Below, piece after piece: positions 24,431-35,805 of a DNA stretch of 64,000 nucleotides. Location: the NCBI GenBank assembly GCA_036250225.1, contig JAPZLL010000002.1, positions 1,364,001 to 1,428,000 of the forward strand, read 5' to 3'. The position numbers were made by a program, and so were the translations under genes. The DNA is from Cercophora sp. LCS_1 (taxonomy: Eukaryota; Ascomycota; Sordariomycetes; Sordariales; Lasiosphaeriaceae). The notes under the pieces were generated by a model that worked only from the letters and a program-made list of their open reading frames with translations, ran no database searches and had not been told where the DNA came from. The first letter of the stretch is position 1. Each line of letters opens with the position of its first letter.

Positions 24431-24936
24431 CCTGTTTGCTGGATGAGAACACAAAGGGGGTACGGTTGTGGCCACCTATGCTATAATAATATTACTATCT
24501 TGTTGCTTCTCTTGTTTTTATGTGACTGGAGTTGTAGTATTCTCCCACGGGTAGATGGTATGGCGTAATACAGAGTGTTGATATGTATATAACAAGCTCA
24601 TGTGGCAACTAGCGAGGGATCGTAGAAAATGCTCTAATTCTCACCAACCAACCGCACTGCACTCACTTGTTCTTCGCTGTCACCACGTCCACGAATGAGC
24701 CGCTCTACCACTCCATCACTCCACATCGTCTTCCTGTGAGAAAAACACGCCACTACATCTAAGCGTAGAGATCTAAACACTAAACAGAAACTAGGGACCT
24801 CACACCCCGGGTAGAGCTCTAATCTTGTACCTTATGAACGGCATGAAAGAAATCCTCGAGTTCCCAGACCCAAGGCCGCGATACAGCACAAAAGAACGCT
24901 CACAAAGAAAAATGTAGTGGTTGTGTTATAAGAGAC
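24431..24936. other. Convergent 3' intergenic region
   Basis: The stretch separates the stop codons of two converging genes. It is AT-rich near 24480-24600 (for example ctataataatatt) and presumably holds both polyadenylation regions. I see no gene. Confidence 0.6.
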
Positions 24937-26628
24937 TCAACGGGGTCTTTTGGAGCCGCCTCCCCTTTCCTGGCCACCTCCTGAACTGGATCTTTTCGAG
25001 CCTGTAGCACTAGAGGCCGCAGCACGCCCTCTGCCTGCGCCGCGGCCGCGGCCACCTCGCGATGTCCTTGTATCCGGCAACCTGGACGCGCTTGCGGGTA
25101 GCTCTGGAGTCAAGAACTCTGTACTCGGGAATTCCGATCCCGTTTCTGGTCGCGGGCCCTTTGGCGGCACTCCTTCGAAGGGCGGCGTAACGTTTCTCGG
25201 AGTGGAAGTGCTATTTGGGAAAGCCATGCTCGAGCGTCTGCTGTCGATGCCCGTATGGCTACGCATTCGGGTGATGAGGTCTCGCATGTTGGAAACATAC
25301 GACTCCGGGGCGCCGGATCGGCCGATTAGCTCCATGACAAACTCGAGCTCTTCCACATACTGGCTCTGGTCCACTAGCATGTCCAATACCGAGTAGATGA
25401 AGCCACTGTCGGGGCCCCCAATTAAGCACATGTACAGATTTCGGTCTTCGACCGCCCCGCCCGCGTGAGAGTCAACATTGTGGCTGGCAACTGACTTGAG
25501 GATTCCCACGAGGGCTCGCGCTGCCGAAACTCTTTGTGACGATGTGAGTGGGCGCGCTCCTCGCGATACCAGCTCTTCAATCTGAGAAACACAGCAGCGG
25601 ATTTGCGAGGCCGCCCAGCTGACATCCCGAGGGCCTTCTTTGTCTTTTCCTTCAGACTGTCGAGCAGTGGCCAGCTTTGGGTCTTTGAGCGACGACGAGA
25701 AGGCGTCAAGCTCTGAGATGATGCGCTGTGCCCGTCGCTGAAGGGAGCGGAACGGATCGACTGCGGCGTCTGGAGGGGTGAGTTCGGCGCGAACACGGGC
25801 CGCAAGAGAATGGGAAGCCAAGAGGAGAGAAAACAAGGTGGCTTCCACATCGCCGCGGTGTATGAGCGACGTCTGCTGGTCTGACGTCTCGAGATCTAGT
25901 CGAAAGCCGTCGACCTCGTGTGGTTGTATCCCAGCTACGGCAGCCACCATCTCCCGCGCTTCCCTGACACGAGCCCGGTTTGGAGAGGTTGTGTCTCCAT
26001 TGCGAGTCGTAGTATCGCAATGCAGACTGTCGGCGAGTATGTCGAGCCGCAGCTCCGAGATTTGCTGAAACGGGTCGCCGAGCTCTTCTGGATAGCCCAG
26101 CCCCGTCATGGTGAGTTCTTTGTTTATATCACGGCCGCGTGAAGAATGCCTTGCGATGCTGTCGAAGAGCCAAACAAGGTGTTTGCATGGTTGTTTCTTG
26201 TGGTATATCGCGTCGGGGCATTTGCACACCGGAGTCGACCATCTCGCGCTGCTTCTCGACCCGATCCGTATCGAACATGGAACAACTTCGTGCAGCTGAA
26301 AGGCGTAGAAGAATCCTTCGTCCCCCGAGCCTTCTTCCTTGATGCCGCACGACTCGAGAAATATACGCGGCTGCTCTTGGTCGTTGAAGACGCCTCGGAC
26401 AAGCCGTTGCGTCCTTGGAGGAAGAAGCCCGATGTTGTACCGGAGGCCGTTTGGTGAAGAGATAATGTTTCCAGCATCGTCGTCGTCTTCCCAGTCACTT
26501 TCTTCCTCGTCTGTCTCGGGAACAGAATGATCGGGTTGTGACAGAGGCATTGTGCTATGGTGAGGATCCGCAGGCGGTGAACCTTGAAGCGAAAGCTTGC
26601 TGAGATAAGTTGAAGGGGGCCGAGACAT
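24937..26628 (-). CDS. SWIM-type zinc-finger protein, fungal
   Basis: A continuous frame gives about 563 residues from the ATG at 26628. The frame stays open upstream, but the first codons there lack an ATG. Near residue 135 the pattern CKC, then ten residues, then CKH fits the SWIM zinc-binding motif CxCx(n)CxH. An acidic patch (EEESDWEDDDD) precedes it. The C-terminus is basic and glycine-rich with GGRGRGAGRGR and a KRPR tail, which suggests nucleic-acid binding and nuclear location. SWIM domains occur in Shu-complex recombination factors (Sws1 family), MuDR transposases and various ligases. This protein is much larger than Sws1, so that link is only a possibility. No intron is visible. Confidence 0.75.
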   Translation of the reverse strand: MSRPPSTYLSKLSLQGSPPADPHHSTMPLSQPDHSVPETDEEESDWEDDDDAGNIISSPNGLRYNIGLLPPRTQRLVRGVFNDQEQPRIFLESCGIKEEGSGDEGFFYAFQLHEVVPCSIRIGSRSSARWSTPVCKCPDAIYHKKQPCKHLVWLFDSIARHSSRGRDINKELTMTGLGYPEELGDPFQQISELRLDILADSLHCDTTTRNGDTTSPNRARVREAREMVAAVAGIQPHEVDGFRLDLETSDQQTSLIHRGDVEATLFSLLLASHSLAARVRAELTPPDAAVDPFRSLQRRAQRIISELDAFSSSLKDPKLATARQSEGKDKEGPRDVSWAASQIRCCVSQIEELVSRGARPLTSSQRVSAARALVGILKSVASHNVDSHAGGAVEDRNLYMCLIGGPDSGFIYSVLDMLVDQSQYVEELEFVMELIGRSGAPESYVSNMRDLITRMRSHTGIDSRRSSMAFPNSTSTPRNVTPPFEGVPPKGPRPETGSEFPSTEFLTPELPASASRLPDTRTSRGGRGRGAGRGRAAASSATGSKRSSSGGGQERGGGSKRPR

Positions 26629-29583
26629 TGGGGTCCGAGTAATATGCTTGAGAGAACCCAAGACATATGCAGGCAGGAGAAAGGCAGTGTAATGTTTGCT
26701 CTTTCCACTGGACACGAACCATATTATAAGGCTGAAAGGGGCAGGGGCACGGTGGTGGCCCAGTTTTGTGGCCGGTCAAGCATAGAAGATACCAGAGACT
26801 AGCCTACCTGGGGTAGAGCCAACGAGAGCATACCATGCGGTCTGGATGGCCGGGAAAGGTACAGAAATCATTCTGAGGCAGACAGCAAGGTATGTACCTT
26901 CGACCGTCCGTTGACGCTGTCACCATGATTCTCAACCCCACACCCCCTGGAGGCCGGACTCTCGAGTCTCATCCAACCCAGTCTCTGCTGAGCACCCACT
27001 GGCTAGATATTTGCTTGTTCCCAGAAGCTCGGCGAAGGTAGAAAATGTGACCGCTTCAGGAAAGATGGCAAACTGGGGATGATGCCTGGAGTGCGCGGCT
27101 CGCAACACTGTGCTACCCAGGCCTCGCCTCCTTGCTCTGCATCCCCTCCAAAGTAGGCTTAGTGGCGCCGGCGCGGGAGAATTCAAACCACCACAAGCAA
27201 GAAACCATGCGCCAACGTCGTCAAGGTGGAGGAAGGAGCCACCTCTGGTGGTGGGATGTGGTCGAGGGCGGAGAACAGCCTGCACATCCCTCCCTCTTTC
27301 CGGGCATTCAGCCTTTCCCAAGTTTTATCGAATCCCCTGCTCAGGATGCATCCGTTCTCCACAGACCTCTTCCCAACTTTGGTTTCCCGTGAAGCACGGC
27401 TACAGAGGGCCGCTCAAGATGGCCTCGGGATCTCCCCTCAGCCACGACAAACAGGGGTCTGATTGGGCGAGGGGCGAGTCGGTTTGGCCGTTGAGTTGCA
27501 ACCTCTTTTGTGGGCACTGACCCAACGACGGTTTGCCATTATAAGAGTCAAACCTGGCCGCTTTCTCTGCGGCCATGTCGGGATGCTGTCTGCTCGTCCG
27601 GCTTTTTGGGCAAGGAAAAATCGACAGTACGCCTTGACGGCCTCGGAACGCACGACCCCTTTCCATGCCCCGCCCCGATACCTACTTTTCGTTGGCCGTC
27701 AAGCGGACCACCGCTTGATCCCATTTTCCTTGTCCTCGCCCGCCCAACAAGAAGTTTGCCCACCATATACGCCTCATTCTGATCCGACTCCATCCAGGCC
27801 GTTGTTCCGTTGACGTTATCGCGTCATGCCGGACAGGGGCTCCAGGCACATCCAAGGGTGGATTGCTAAATTTGGCCGGGATCAGGAATTGGCCGTGGGA
27901 ATTGGGGGGCTTGCAGCAGATACATGTCAAGTGACCAACTCGTTCTCCTGTCTTCCCCTGCAACCATCCCCCCATCCCCATGTCTTTCTGCAGCCTACCG
28001 GTGTTGTTGGTTCTGTAACCCAGGTAACTCCTGTGCACTTCCGGCCGGGCTCTTCGGCATGACGCAAAATGGTAGGGCTTGTGTAACGGATACCTGCTGT
28101 GCCGCAGGCTTTTTGGAATTTCATGATGAATGGAGCGGCAGTGTCGGTCGACACAGTCCCATTCACCATGATGTGAGACCTACCCAAGCCACTTACCTGT
28201 TGTACCCGGACGGACCTGTTGAAACATTGATCATTGGAAACACGACCAAATGAGTGGAAGGTCTGCAATATGGCCACAAGGCTGAATTGGAGGGGGTGCT
28301 TCTCAGTCGGTCGTGAGTGGTCCAACGTTAAACGACTGCGGCGGCGGCCCCTTCCCCAGATGATACCATCGGTCACAGCTTCGCTTTTGTTTCTCTTCCT
28401 AGCCTGAGTGCATACCCACGCTCGTCTTATTTCGGAAGCAGCGGTCTGATAGGCTGGAGATCCGGATTTGAGAACAGACAAAGTGTGGTTGGCCTGTGCC
28501 GTTCGGGTCCGGGCACACGGCTTTCTTTCTCGACGAAAAGCGACCCGGGGGAACGGTAAAGGGGGTGAGGAGGTCAGGCTCGCAGGGCCTAGTCGTGGCT
28601 GTGTTTCCGCCAAGATAAACAACCTTCCGAGGCATTCAACTTCGGTTCGCTCCTCCATCCTGTCCCCATCTTGGCCTGAGGTGTGCGGCTCAGGATCTCG
28701 CACTCGCTGGCTAAGAAGTCCTATTAGGGCGATGCAGGCTTGGGAGCAACCTTGCGCCGTCACGGGCAGGTTGTCGGTGAATGTCTCCGAGGGGTCACCG
28801 CGATAGACGTCGCTTGGAGGCCCCCAAACACGAGTTCTCGACCCGTGCATGCAAGTGCGAGCGTGGGTTACATCAAGGAGTTCTCTTGACTGCAAAGAAT
28901 ATACCTCTGCAAGCTTAAAATCTCATACCTGTTGGGGATGGGTCCAGTTTCTTCATGTCACAGACGAAGAAGGCCAAAGTTGTTAGGCAGTGTCTTATTC
29001 CTCAACACTACCAGAGTAAAACAACAAGCAAATATGCAGACGGTATTCAGACAAACGCGAAACCAGGCAATCCAAACACAGAGAGACGGAACCACCCGTC
29101 CTCATCCACCCAAAGGTCCCTTTTTGACCAAGGCACCCAAAAACGCAGAGTGCTGCCTCAGCCCAACTTCTCCAGAAGGAGGGTAATCGTGCCTCGGCCA
29201 GCTGGTGTCGGGAAAGGCCATGGGGAATGCTAAAATGTCGACCGATGAATGCATTGTATGACATGATAGTAGGCCTGCTTGATCGCGGATCAAAACCGTG
29301 CCATGCCAACCAAAAAAAGAAACCGTAAACACCAAACGTCCCTGACCGATTACCGCCAACCGCCCGCTCAGACATGAAAACGCCAGTGCATGCATTGCCG
29401 ATGGAACACAACGTGGCCTTGGGATATATGAAACCGCTCTGTCCAGATCCAAACCACGACCCGCGAAGCAGAGAAACGAACAACTGCTCAAATGGTATAG
29501 GGCGGAGAGTCGTATCGTCATAAGTCGTTAACTTCGCAAATAACGCCGAAAAGCCATGCAATTAGGTCCTTTGGCGCAACCCA
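26629..29583. other. Intergenic region, no supported gene
   Basis: About 3 kb separate the SWIM gene start from the 3' end of the Cdc14 gene. The longest open frame (27927-28895, minus, 322 codons) has an Arg/Thr/Ser-rich composition, no domain and no splice partners. I do not call it a gene. Confidence 0.5.
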
Positions 29584-31797
29584 TTACATGCCGCTGATCT
29601 TCCGCATCGTTGTTGCTGTTGCACTTGTGGGCGCGCCGCTGATGCTTCCGATCCGCCCGCTAGTCTTACGCACGCCAGCTTCCCTAACACTCCCTGCGGC
29701 GCGCTTGGCACTGTTGCTGCCCCGGACCTTTGTCAATACACCAGAGGCGGAACTGGCGCGCTGTGATTGATCATACGACTTGGTTCGGGCGGCCGCGGTG
29801 CCGATGTTCTCGATGTCGTTGGAAGCATCATTATCAATCACTTGGTAGACTGTCGTAGTGGTTGTCGTCGTGGTTTGGTGGCTGACTGCTCTGTCACGCC
29901 TGTGCTCTGGCGAAAGGGAGGCTGAAGCCTTGCGGTGAGATCGCATGCGTAAATGCCATTCTTCGTCGGATTCGGTCGGGCCCTGCGAGGTACGGTGCAT
30001 TGAGATGACTTCCCTTGCGACTTCCTCCTGACCAGCAACCTCCTCCTCTTGCACAGTTTCATGAATAGCGTTTGTGCCACGGCTATATGGGTGATGCCTA
30101 TCGCTACCCATTCGCTGGGTCTTTCTCGGCTGGCCTGGAGTTGGGGCGGGCAGATAGTCCTCCTGAACCCCGATCGAGTTGTCGCGAGTATGATCCTGAT
30201 CCATTTCACCAAGAGGTGTCCGGTTGGAACCCCGGTTGGGAGGGGTGGAGGTGCCATTCTTACTCCCACTACGACCGAGATTGGCCTTCTGCATAGCACG
30301 GATCGGTGTGCTGGGCTGAAGGTTTCCATTGGCATGAGCGGCAGCTGCAGCGACGGCAGCCTCTTTGCGTAGCTTGCGCTCAATCCTCTCCTCAACCCAC
30401 CACTCCCGGAAGGTGCCTTGGTTGAGATGCAGCCAATGTTGCTGAGGCCCCACAACCATGCCAGGGCGCATGAAACGCATGTAGGCAATGATCTCGTTGG
30501 CGGTGAACCCGTGTCTGTAGATGAGGTATGCGCCAATGAGGCACCCTGTGCGGCCCAATCCGGCCTTGCAATGGACGGCGATACCCTTCTTCTTGACTGT
30601 GATCGTCTCGTGTGCCATGCGGATGAACTTTCTGACTGTGGACAGAGGAGGACAAGTACCATCCTCGAAGATCATGTCGATATGCTGGATGCCCAAGGCC
30701 TCGAAATAAGACGAGTTGTAGAGCACCGAGTTCAGGCGTACTACCAAGCCAATGTTCCTCTCTGTAAAGTGCTTGAGGACGTTCCTGAACGGTTGCGACA
30801 GTTCGGGGTAGGCATCGATTGCGCTGAGACTCTTGGGAAGCTCAGCCCATTGCTCTGTCCCTTCTGGAGTGCGAACGCAGGGATTGCTCTGGGGCGATGC
30901 AAACGCCAGGAAGTGGGGGGTGATCCAGTTGAAATCACCATGCTCAACCCTCTCGAACCTCTCGTATTCGTCAAGATCAAAAGACTCGAGCACACAACAC
31001 CCCTCCTCTTTCGCCTTCCAAACGCCGTAGACGACATCCTGCGCTGTGATGCCGTAGTCGGCCTGGCTATAACCAGCGTCGCGGAAAGGCATCAATGGAG
31101 GATCAACTTGGGCCATCGGGGCGAGGGCGAGATGTGGTGGCCAGGACTGGATAAGAACCATGTAGCAGGCAAGGAGGCATGAAGCATTGGCACGGCCTAT
31201 ATCACTTGTTAGAACATGCCGCACGCTGCAATGTGGCCGGGGTCAAACATACTGCGCGGGTCTGCTCTGCTCCAAAAAACAACCGGTCTGTCCTTGTTCT
31301 CTTTCGCGCCCAGGATCTCATGGAACTGTAGCGCAAAGCGGTAGAGATGCCCAATGTGAAGCGGGCCGAAATCGTGGTGGAAGGCATTGTAGAGAAGAGT
31401 GTCGTCTACCGTGAAGTAGAAAGGCTGTTTCCGAGCGGACGCGTGGGCTGGCGATGGCCCGTCGACGGCTCTCTGTGAGCGCTTGGTGGGAGACCGCGGT
31501 GGAGCATCAGGGTAAGGGAACAGCGTATTCTCATCGGGGGCATCGAGGTAGGCAGCAAGATATAATCGATCTGGAACGACGATTAGTAGGCTGACATAGC
31601 GGCGAATGGGGAACGGCGGTCGGAAAACAAGCCACGGGAGCTTCGGTTTGCTTGTGCTACGCCTGCAATCCATCGCGCCGTAAAAGATGCGAATGAAGAT
31701 GATGCAGATAACTGCATCCAAGAGGAGAAAGGGTCAACCCACCAGGAATGTACTCGATAATCTGCCCCAGATTGCTGGAGTACTTGGAAGGCGCCAT
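29584..31797 (-). CDS. cdc14: Cdc14-type dual-specificity phosphatase
   Basis: This phosphatase reverses Cdk phosphorylation at mitotic exit and in septation signalling in other fungi. Three exons (31797-31743, 31570-31253, 31196-29584) give 661 residues. The start is the ATG of MAPSKYSSNLGQ, which splices in frame to RLYLAAYLD. The N-terminal DSP-like domain is followed by the catalytic domain with the CX5R signature HCKAGLGRTG (Cys334, Arg340) and the upstream acid in FEDGTCP (Asp303). The C-terminal 250 residues are low-complexity and rich in Ser, Thr, Arg and Gly with a poly-Thr run, as in other fungal Cdc14 tails. The gene is divergent from pcc1, about 950 nt apart. Family assignment is secure. 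Confidence 0.95.
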
Positions 31798-32747
31798 TGT
31801 GTCGCGGCCCGGCGCTCAGGTCTAGGATGCAGGAAGGAATCGCTGTGCGCACGAAAGCATGTACGGGAGAGAATCGACGTTTCCCTTTGGTATTTTGCGA
31901 ACGTTGGAGTTGGGAATAACGTGCGCAATGGTGGTGCGGGCAGCGACAACGCAGATTGCGGGTGCAAAAAATGCGCATGTGCAATCGCTGGTGAATTGTC
32001 TTATTGTCCTCGATGGAACGGGAAGCCGAGACCTGGATGCAGACCGGAAAGCCTGAGGAAGGTCAATTGGTGGTGATGGAGGAGTAGAAGGTACCAACTA
32101 CGCAATGTGTGCGCCGGACGAGGTTTTGAATGCTCGTGTGAATGTTTATTGTGACATGGGGCAAGTGTTAGAGAAAACAGCCCCACAAGCCCCTGCCTCA
32201 TCCGCTCTATCACTACGGCAACCGCTGCTTAGCGAGACATGAATTCCGCCTGGAGCGCCCCTACCCTACCGACATCATTTTAGCGGATTCATCGGCGACC
32301 GATCCAGCCCCAATTGACGGCCCTGCCGCCCCGCAACCACCACGCGTGAAACTCAACAAAGCTAAGCATGAGTTTACACAACCCAAACACATATTTGCAC
32401 ATCAATTTCCAGAAAATCGGACTCTATCACAGCGGGCCACATAACCACGATGTGACTTGCTGTCGACTCTCGACTGTCATGTGGTGATGTGTGACTAAAT
32501 TCAAATAGCTTACATACTAGACTTAGCACATCAAGTCATGTTCGCAGCGCCCTCGGGCACCTTGAAATGGGTTATCAGCCTGCCTGGCTTGATCTTCAAA
32601 GTCCAGGCAGGCCCTAACCCTCGACAATTTGGCCCAACGCAAAGGATGAGCAACTGCCCCTCAAGGTGGGGGTACGTTCTGCACTGATTCATCACCGCTG
32701 AGCCTGACCATTTCGAACAACAGCCAGCTCATCACTCAAATACCCGT
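31798..32747. promoter_or_regulatory. Divergent cdc14 / pcc1 upstream region
   Basis: This 950-nt stretch separates two start codons pointing apart, so it should contain both promoters and 5' leaders. I see no further gene and no element I can name with confidence. Confidence 0.5.
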
Positions 32748-33124
32748 ATGATGGCTAACACCGTTGAGTTTCCTTGCGCTCTGTATGTTTACGCAGAGAT
32801 CTAAAACCGGATTTTTGTCGCCGCTGACCATGCCGCTCTCCTCTTGTCAGGACGCTTGACATACCATTTCCCAACCCTCGCCTTGCGTCGGTTGCTCTGC
32901 GTGCGCTTCGCGTTGACAAGGAGCTTTCGCCCCTGGTGCAACGCCATTTCTCAACGGCGAAACCAGCTGAATCCGGCAAGCCAGACGAAGAGTCGATCCT
33001 TCGCATTGAGTATAAAGCAGCTACCAACAGGATGCTGCGCGTTGCTGTCAACTCGTTCTTTGACAGCCTCGCCCTGGTAATCGAAGTCATGGAGGAAATG
33101 GATGTGGATGTTCTCGAACCGTAG
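32748..33124 (+). CDS. pcc1: EKC/KEOPS complex subunit Pcc1
   Basis: Pcc1 is the small dimerising subunit of the KEOPS complex, which makes the t6A modification of tRNA and affects telomeres and transcription. Two exons (32748-32782 and 32851-33124) join as A-L-T-L-D-I-P-F-P to give 102 residues, normal for the family. The conserved core NRMLRVAVNSFFDSLALVIE and the ending MDVDVL are typical. The start has two adjacent ATG codons. The intron has a GTATGT donor and a TTGTCAG acceptor. An opposite-strand frame over the same bases is a shadow. Confidence 0.9.
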
Positions 33125-33455
33125 CAGGATATCGTCGATAGTAAGAGTTGAGCTCATCTTACACTCGGCCGCTGAAACATGCTGCCCGCAGCAGTTGGTC
33201 GTCATTAGACGGCACCGTTCGCCAACTGAACCAACCGGCGCTCAACCCCCCACTTCGGTCGTCTACCATTGAATTGTGGGATTCGAAACATCTTGGCTAC
33301 AGAGTGGTGCAGACATTATGGCAGAATGTTCCTGGCTCGAGGTAGAACGTGCCTTGCTGTCCTTCGGGCAATTTAGAGGCAGCAGACCAAATCAGCCACA
33401 CACACAAAGCTCGATAACGAGGTACCGTCACCGTGAAGTAGGCGTACGTATTATT
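33125..33455. other. Convergent 3' region of pcc1 and swd3-like gene
   Basis: About 330 nt lie between two stop codons that face each other. The stretch presumably holds the 3' untranslated regions. I see no gene. Confidence 0.6.
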
Positions 33456-35122
33456 CTATGTCCGCTCTTCCTTAACGTGGGGCATTGGGGACTCTGCTTC
33501 GCCGATTTGACGTTGTAACTCATCATCGGCTGCCGCTACAGCACTTGGACTAATGGCGGCAGCATGGCCGTTGACACCATTAACCAGAGCCGGCTTGGTG
33601 CCATCTCCTCCCTCCATAGCAACAGAGGTTCCCCTGTACACCCTGATTGTCTTGTCTTGTCCAGCGCTCACCATTGTGCGACCGTTGACGTCGGCCCAAA
33701 AGCAGACACCCTCATGGGCTCTGCGAATACGCTGAAGGATCTCTTTTGTCACCACGTCCCACAATACAATGTCGCCCTCCTCGCTCGCCGAAGCAACGAA
33801 TGCGTGTGCTTGGGCAGTTTCGCCGCCTTGGTCGCCCTCATAGTATGGAATCGAACCAAAACAGCCCCCGATCGAGAATCCTTTGTTGAGATGCCCTTGG
33901 TACGTCTTTTTGACGGCACCTGCAACGTAGTCCCAGAGCCGGATACTACTATCGAGGCTGAATGCAAGAACAAACCGGCCGTTGGGGCTGAAGCAGACGT
34001 TGGAGACAGGTGGATTATCCTCGTGAACCAAGGTTCGGAGACACTGCCCGGTCGACGCGTCCCAAACTCGACTGGAGGGGAGTGAAGTTAGCGACGAGCT
34101 GGCTACCAAGGACAACACACTCACATCAAGCCGTCGGTAGAACAGCTTACCACCAGCGTCCCGTCTCTGCAAAAGCCAATGCCGCTGACGGGGTCGCTGT
34201 GGGCTGGCAAGCTACGCATCAAACGTCCTGCTCGAACATCCCACAGAAAAACTGCCTCATCGTAGCTCCCGCTGGCCAGAACGTTCCCCTTTGGCGAGAA
34301 TGCTAGGCAATAAACATAGTTATGGTGCCCCAAGAGCGGTGCTCTCCCCGTCCTTCCACCCCGGGTTTCTGTTCCTGTGTGCCCCCTTCCTCCGTCCCCG
34401 CACGCGTGTGCGGGATTCGCGCTCACCCTGTCCCATAAGCGAATCGCCTTGTCGTCGGAGCCTGTCGCAAGAGTATCGCTATCAGGCGCCCACGCGAGAC
34501 ACGAGACACCAGCCATGTGACCAACGAGGGTATTGAGATGGGCACCAGTCTCAGCGTCCCATATCCTCGCAGTCCCATCGGCTGAAGCGGAGGCTATCCA
34601 TCGCCCATCTGGTGAGATTCGCACCTGGCTCACAGCAGCAACGTGTCCGCGCAATACCAATCTTTGACGGTATCGTGGTTTGACAGGTCGACGCGGGACC
34701 GCCTCTACCGGGGGAAGCCGTGGAGATGACGATTGAGAACGCGAACGGTTGGGAGTGCTTGAGGTTGATCTCAATTGTGAGCGGGAGCGGGAGCGAGATC
34801 TCGAGCGTGTGTATGATCGGCTTCGGGAGGGCGATCGGGTCGGTGACCGGGATCGGGATCTTGGAGAGCCCTGAGAACTTGGTGTCGAGGAGCGGTATCG
34901 ACTTCGTAGGCCATCACCAACGTCTCTATTGTCCCGCGGCCGAGGGCTTGCGCTTCTGGAGTGGCTTTGTGGTCGACCACGACGTATCGAGAAATTCTGG
35001 CCGTCGAGTTCGGAGGGTGAGCCGTAGCGTGGTGTAGAGTCGGCGCTGTCTTCGTCTACCCTGCGACGTTTTGACGGAGGCCCTGGTGGTGGTTTGGCTT
35101 CCAGTGATTGTTGTGAAGGCAT
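33456..35122 (-). CDS. Swd3/WDR5-like WD40 protein with RS-rich N-terminus
   Basis: This is a seven-bladed WD40 protein resembling WDR5/Swd3, the COMPASS (H3K4 methyltransferase) scaffold. Two exons (35122-34126/5 and 34071-33456) join across a 53-nt intron as DGLIRVWDAST and give 537 residues. Repeats are seen in order with GH...WD pairs, for example DGTARIWD, DKAIRLWD, EAVFLWD and SSIRLWDYV. The motif LVHEDNPPVS followed by KTYQGH is characteristic of WDR5. The first ~150 residues are an added low-complexity region with many RS/SR dipeptides (about residues 80-120), like SR-protein domains. An insert of about 25 residues lies between two blades near 34380. COMPASS membership is inferred from resemblance. 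Confidence 0.88.
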
Positions 35123-35805
35123 AGTGGCAAGTTGCGATCAAAACAATACTTGACAGAGCATATGTAGAGCTGCGCCGAGGTAAAAGTCGCCAGTCGCGGT
35201 TCCAAATTCAGCACCGCGTCAACGGTCGGGAGCTGCCAACGCGGGACAGCCTCAATGTGGGGTGACAGCGCAGGGATTCGGATAGGCAGGCGGATAGTGC
35301 GATAGTGCAGTGCCGCTAATGGGCACCGCCATGGAGGATACCAGGGTCTCCACGATTGGCCAATTGATCGCTAAACGATAATCCGGTTAGCGCTGTGAGA
35401 GCATCACGCTCCACTGGTCTTTCCGCAATCCAATTTGATCACAATGGACGCGAGACTGGAGCGTCGAGCAAAAAACTGGGGCTCCCTTGAGGTTGCGACC
35501 TGGTCGTTGCAGATAAAACACCTTTGTCAAACACACAAATTCTGTACTTTGCGTGTCAATTCTGTGTTTTTATGCCAATCTTTTTTTCCTAGGCGGCGCA
35601 CGGTTTTGCCTCATTCCGACTCGAAGAAATTCGAGGCGTTCGGTCTCGGTCAGTGCTGAACCAGGACCCCCGGCAAGGGAAAAAGAAAAGAAGACAACCT
35701 GGGGCGGATCAAAACCCTTGACCTAGGCCGTGAGGCGACCGTTCTTCTTCTTGACCCATCAAGCGGGCCTACGAAGTGCCGGCGGCTTCATACCTTTGAA
35801 CAGAA
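35123..35805. promoter_or_regulatory. Divergent swd3-like / isc1 upstream region
   Basis: The 683 nt between two outward-facing start codons should contain both promoters. Pyrimidine-rich stretches occur near 35575-35600. No named element can be assigned. Confidence 0.5.

Noticed and set aside
27927..28895. A 322-codon open frame on the minus strand
   Set aside because: Its composition is Arg/Thr/Ser-rich with no domain, no membrane segment and no splice partner. It is probably a chance frame.
30418..31182. A 254-codon plus-strand frame over the Cdc14 gene
   Set aside because: It is antisense to conserved phosphatase sequence and is explained as a shadow of it.
32951..33205. A short minus-strand frame over pcc1
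   Set aside because: The plus strand encodes the conserved Pcc1 core, so this frame is a shadow.
34376..34428. A possible intron in the swd3-like gene starting GTGAGC
   Set aside because: The donor looks good, but no acceptor nearby keeps the frame, while the open frame continues through. I kept it as a coding insert.
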